A DNA stretch of 64,000 bases from assembly GCA_021229015.1 (NCBI GenBank), contig CM037781.1, positions 34,268,759 to 34,332,758 of the forward strand, given 5' to 3'. The notes below the pieces were generated by a model, which saw nothing but the letters and a program-made list of their open reading frames with translations, did no database searches and was not told the origin of the DNA. This DNA is from Solen grandis (Eukaryota; Mollusca; Bivalvia; Adapedonta; Solenidae). Shown one piece after another: positions 62,901-64,000 of the stretch (position 1 is the stretch's first letter; each line of letters starts with the position of its first letter). A program made the position numbers and the translations under genes.

Positions 62901-64000
62901 ATAGTAATAGAATAGAAGCTTGTTCACAGATGATCGGTAGAAATAAAATTAATGTTTTTTTTTTCTATTCTTCCTTATTAATGTTGGTTAAGTTCTTGTT
63001 TCCTGACATATAAACTCGGCGAGTGTAGTTCACATTGCACGGGAAAACGCTATTTTCGTAAACGCCAACTTCCGAGGAATCGGTTAGATATATATTACGG
63101 TATTCTCGAAGAAGGTGTTTGCCTTACCACGTGTCACGTTCCAGAACATTGTATTTTTACCAGTTCCTGGTATCTAAATCATAAGTTCAGTCTGTGAATT
63201 GGACGCATTCGGGAAAAATGAATGTGATCAGTTATTTGACAGCACACGAAAAAAAAATCTAAATAAATGTTTTATACTCCTAAATATAGATTCAATACCG
63301 TTCGTTACGCTATTTCCAGTGACAGAGAATCACCCATTTTAATTACAATCACAGATTGTTGCATTGGGTGACTATGGGTTTGTACATGGATATTGATAGG
63401 TAGAACATTAGTTTCATCATTATCCCACGATGTTCATAGCACAGAATGTTGGTTTTGTCTCTTAATATCGTTATCTAACGTTCTTTCTCGATATAAATCA
63501 GATTTTCCATTATAAACCAATGTCATCATTATTCTAATCCCTGGCCAAAACTATATTTAACAAGTCATAGAGCACGGAATGATTACATGTAACTAATTAT
63601 TGGGACTTCTGATTTTGTAAGCTTAGGCGCAAAAATGTGTTAGTAGGGACTTGTTTTATCCACCTGTGTTTTCCTTATCCACATTGTAAGTAGCATTACA
63701 AGATTAGATGGCAAATGTTTATTCCATAGGTTATTACATCGCATGTTACAGACGTTTCGACAATACATGTATTTCATTCAGATAGAGACGTCAAATTTAT
63801 TACAAGTAAAATCAAAGGACAACAATAGCAATCTTAATTTGCCTAAATGAAAACAGTCAAGGATTCTTATATATAAATGTAATATGAATATTATAAAGAT
63901 AGTTTTTTATGAGAACATAAGTGATATAGTTTGTGAAAGCATCAATATTACACTTCCTTGAAGAAAGACTTATTCAAAAAATCTATTTTCCATTTTTTGN
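62901..64000. other. Intergenic DNA, no gene seen
   Basis: AT-rich with no coding signal. The motif AGACGTTTCGACAATACATG followed by TTCATTCAGATAGAGACG near 63750 resembles the dispersed motif at 15520-15545. The last base is N. Confidence 0.55.

Overview
The window looks like animal genomic DNA, most likely from a bivalve mollusc. It is AT-rich, has few genes and is crowded with short interspersed elements. The host signals are two spliced exons that match the C-terminal end of the MINDY-3 (FAM188A) deubiquitinase, an intronless GPI-anchor-like LRR protein, and a secreted coiled-coil protein with three tandem copies of one domain. The bivalve assignment is inference: it rests on the style of the repeats (TTAA-flanked MITEs with a palindromic core, tRNA-headed SINEs with AAC tails, a dispersed repeat carrying 'cccaccgacagtatttcag').

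About 2,100-13,899 is most of a Polinton/Maverick, the virus-like self-synthesising DNA transposon. It is cut on the right by a 100-N assembly gap inside the protein-primed DNA polymerase B gene. From right to left on the minus strand it carries polB, an F-box-like protein, a small ORF, the A32/FtsK-type packaging ATPase, two related GGFL-motif proteins, a conserved Polinton protein, the DDE integrase with chromodomain, a small membrane protein, the penton-like minor capsid protein, a basic glycine-rich minor protein, the double-jelly-roll major capsid protein, a conserved Cys-rich protein and the adenain-like protease. Most long genes carry 1-nt frameshifts.

The left 2.3 kb of the Polinton (2,300-4,500) is the most unusual part. 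Four small genes, three on the minus strand and one RING gene on the plus strand, each end 15-35 nt after the stop codon in a 6-bp-stem, 4-nt-loop hairpin. On the sense strand it reads GGCCCTTTTCAGGGCC or a close variant, followed by a CCCA-like stretch and a purine-rich block. This is the layout of replication-dependent histone mRNA 3' ends (SLBP stem-loop plus U7 downstream element). The virion genes next door instead have AATAAA signals. Two of the small genes share a duplicated promoter module, and one module forms a divergent promoter between opposed genes.

14,483-16,662 holds the last two MINDY-3-like exons, separated by an intron containing three MITE copies. 16,700-42,500 has no convincing gene; it holds MITEs, SINEs, satellites, minisatellites and microsatellites. 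42,576-43,631 is the LRR gene.

44,478-51,349 is a nearly intact Ngaro-type tyrosine-recombinase retrotransposon on the minus strand: SGNH-hydrolase ORF, gag, RT/RNase H, then tyrosine recombinase. It has split direct repeats in A1...B1-A2...B2 order with no mismatch seen between copies, and sits inside a (TA)n microsatellite. 51,350-64,000 holds the secreted three-domain protein, a decayed non-LTR retrotransposon and several SINEs, but no other gene I can support.
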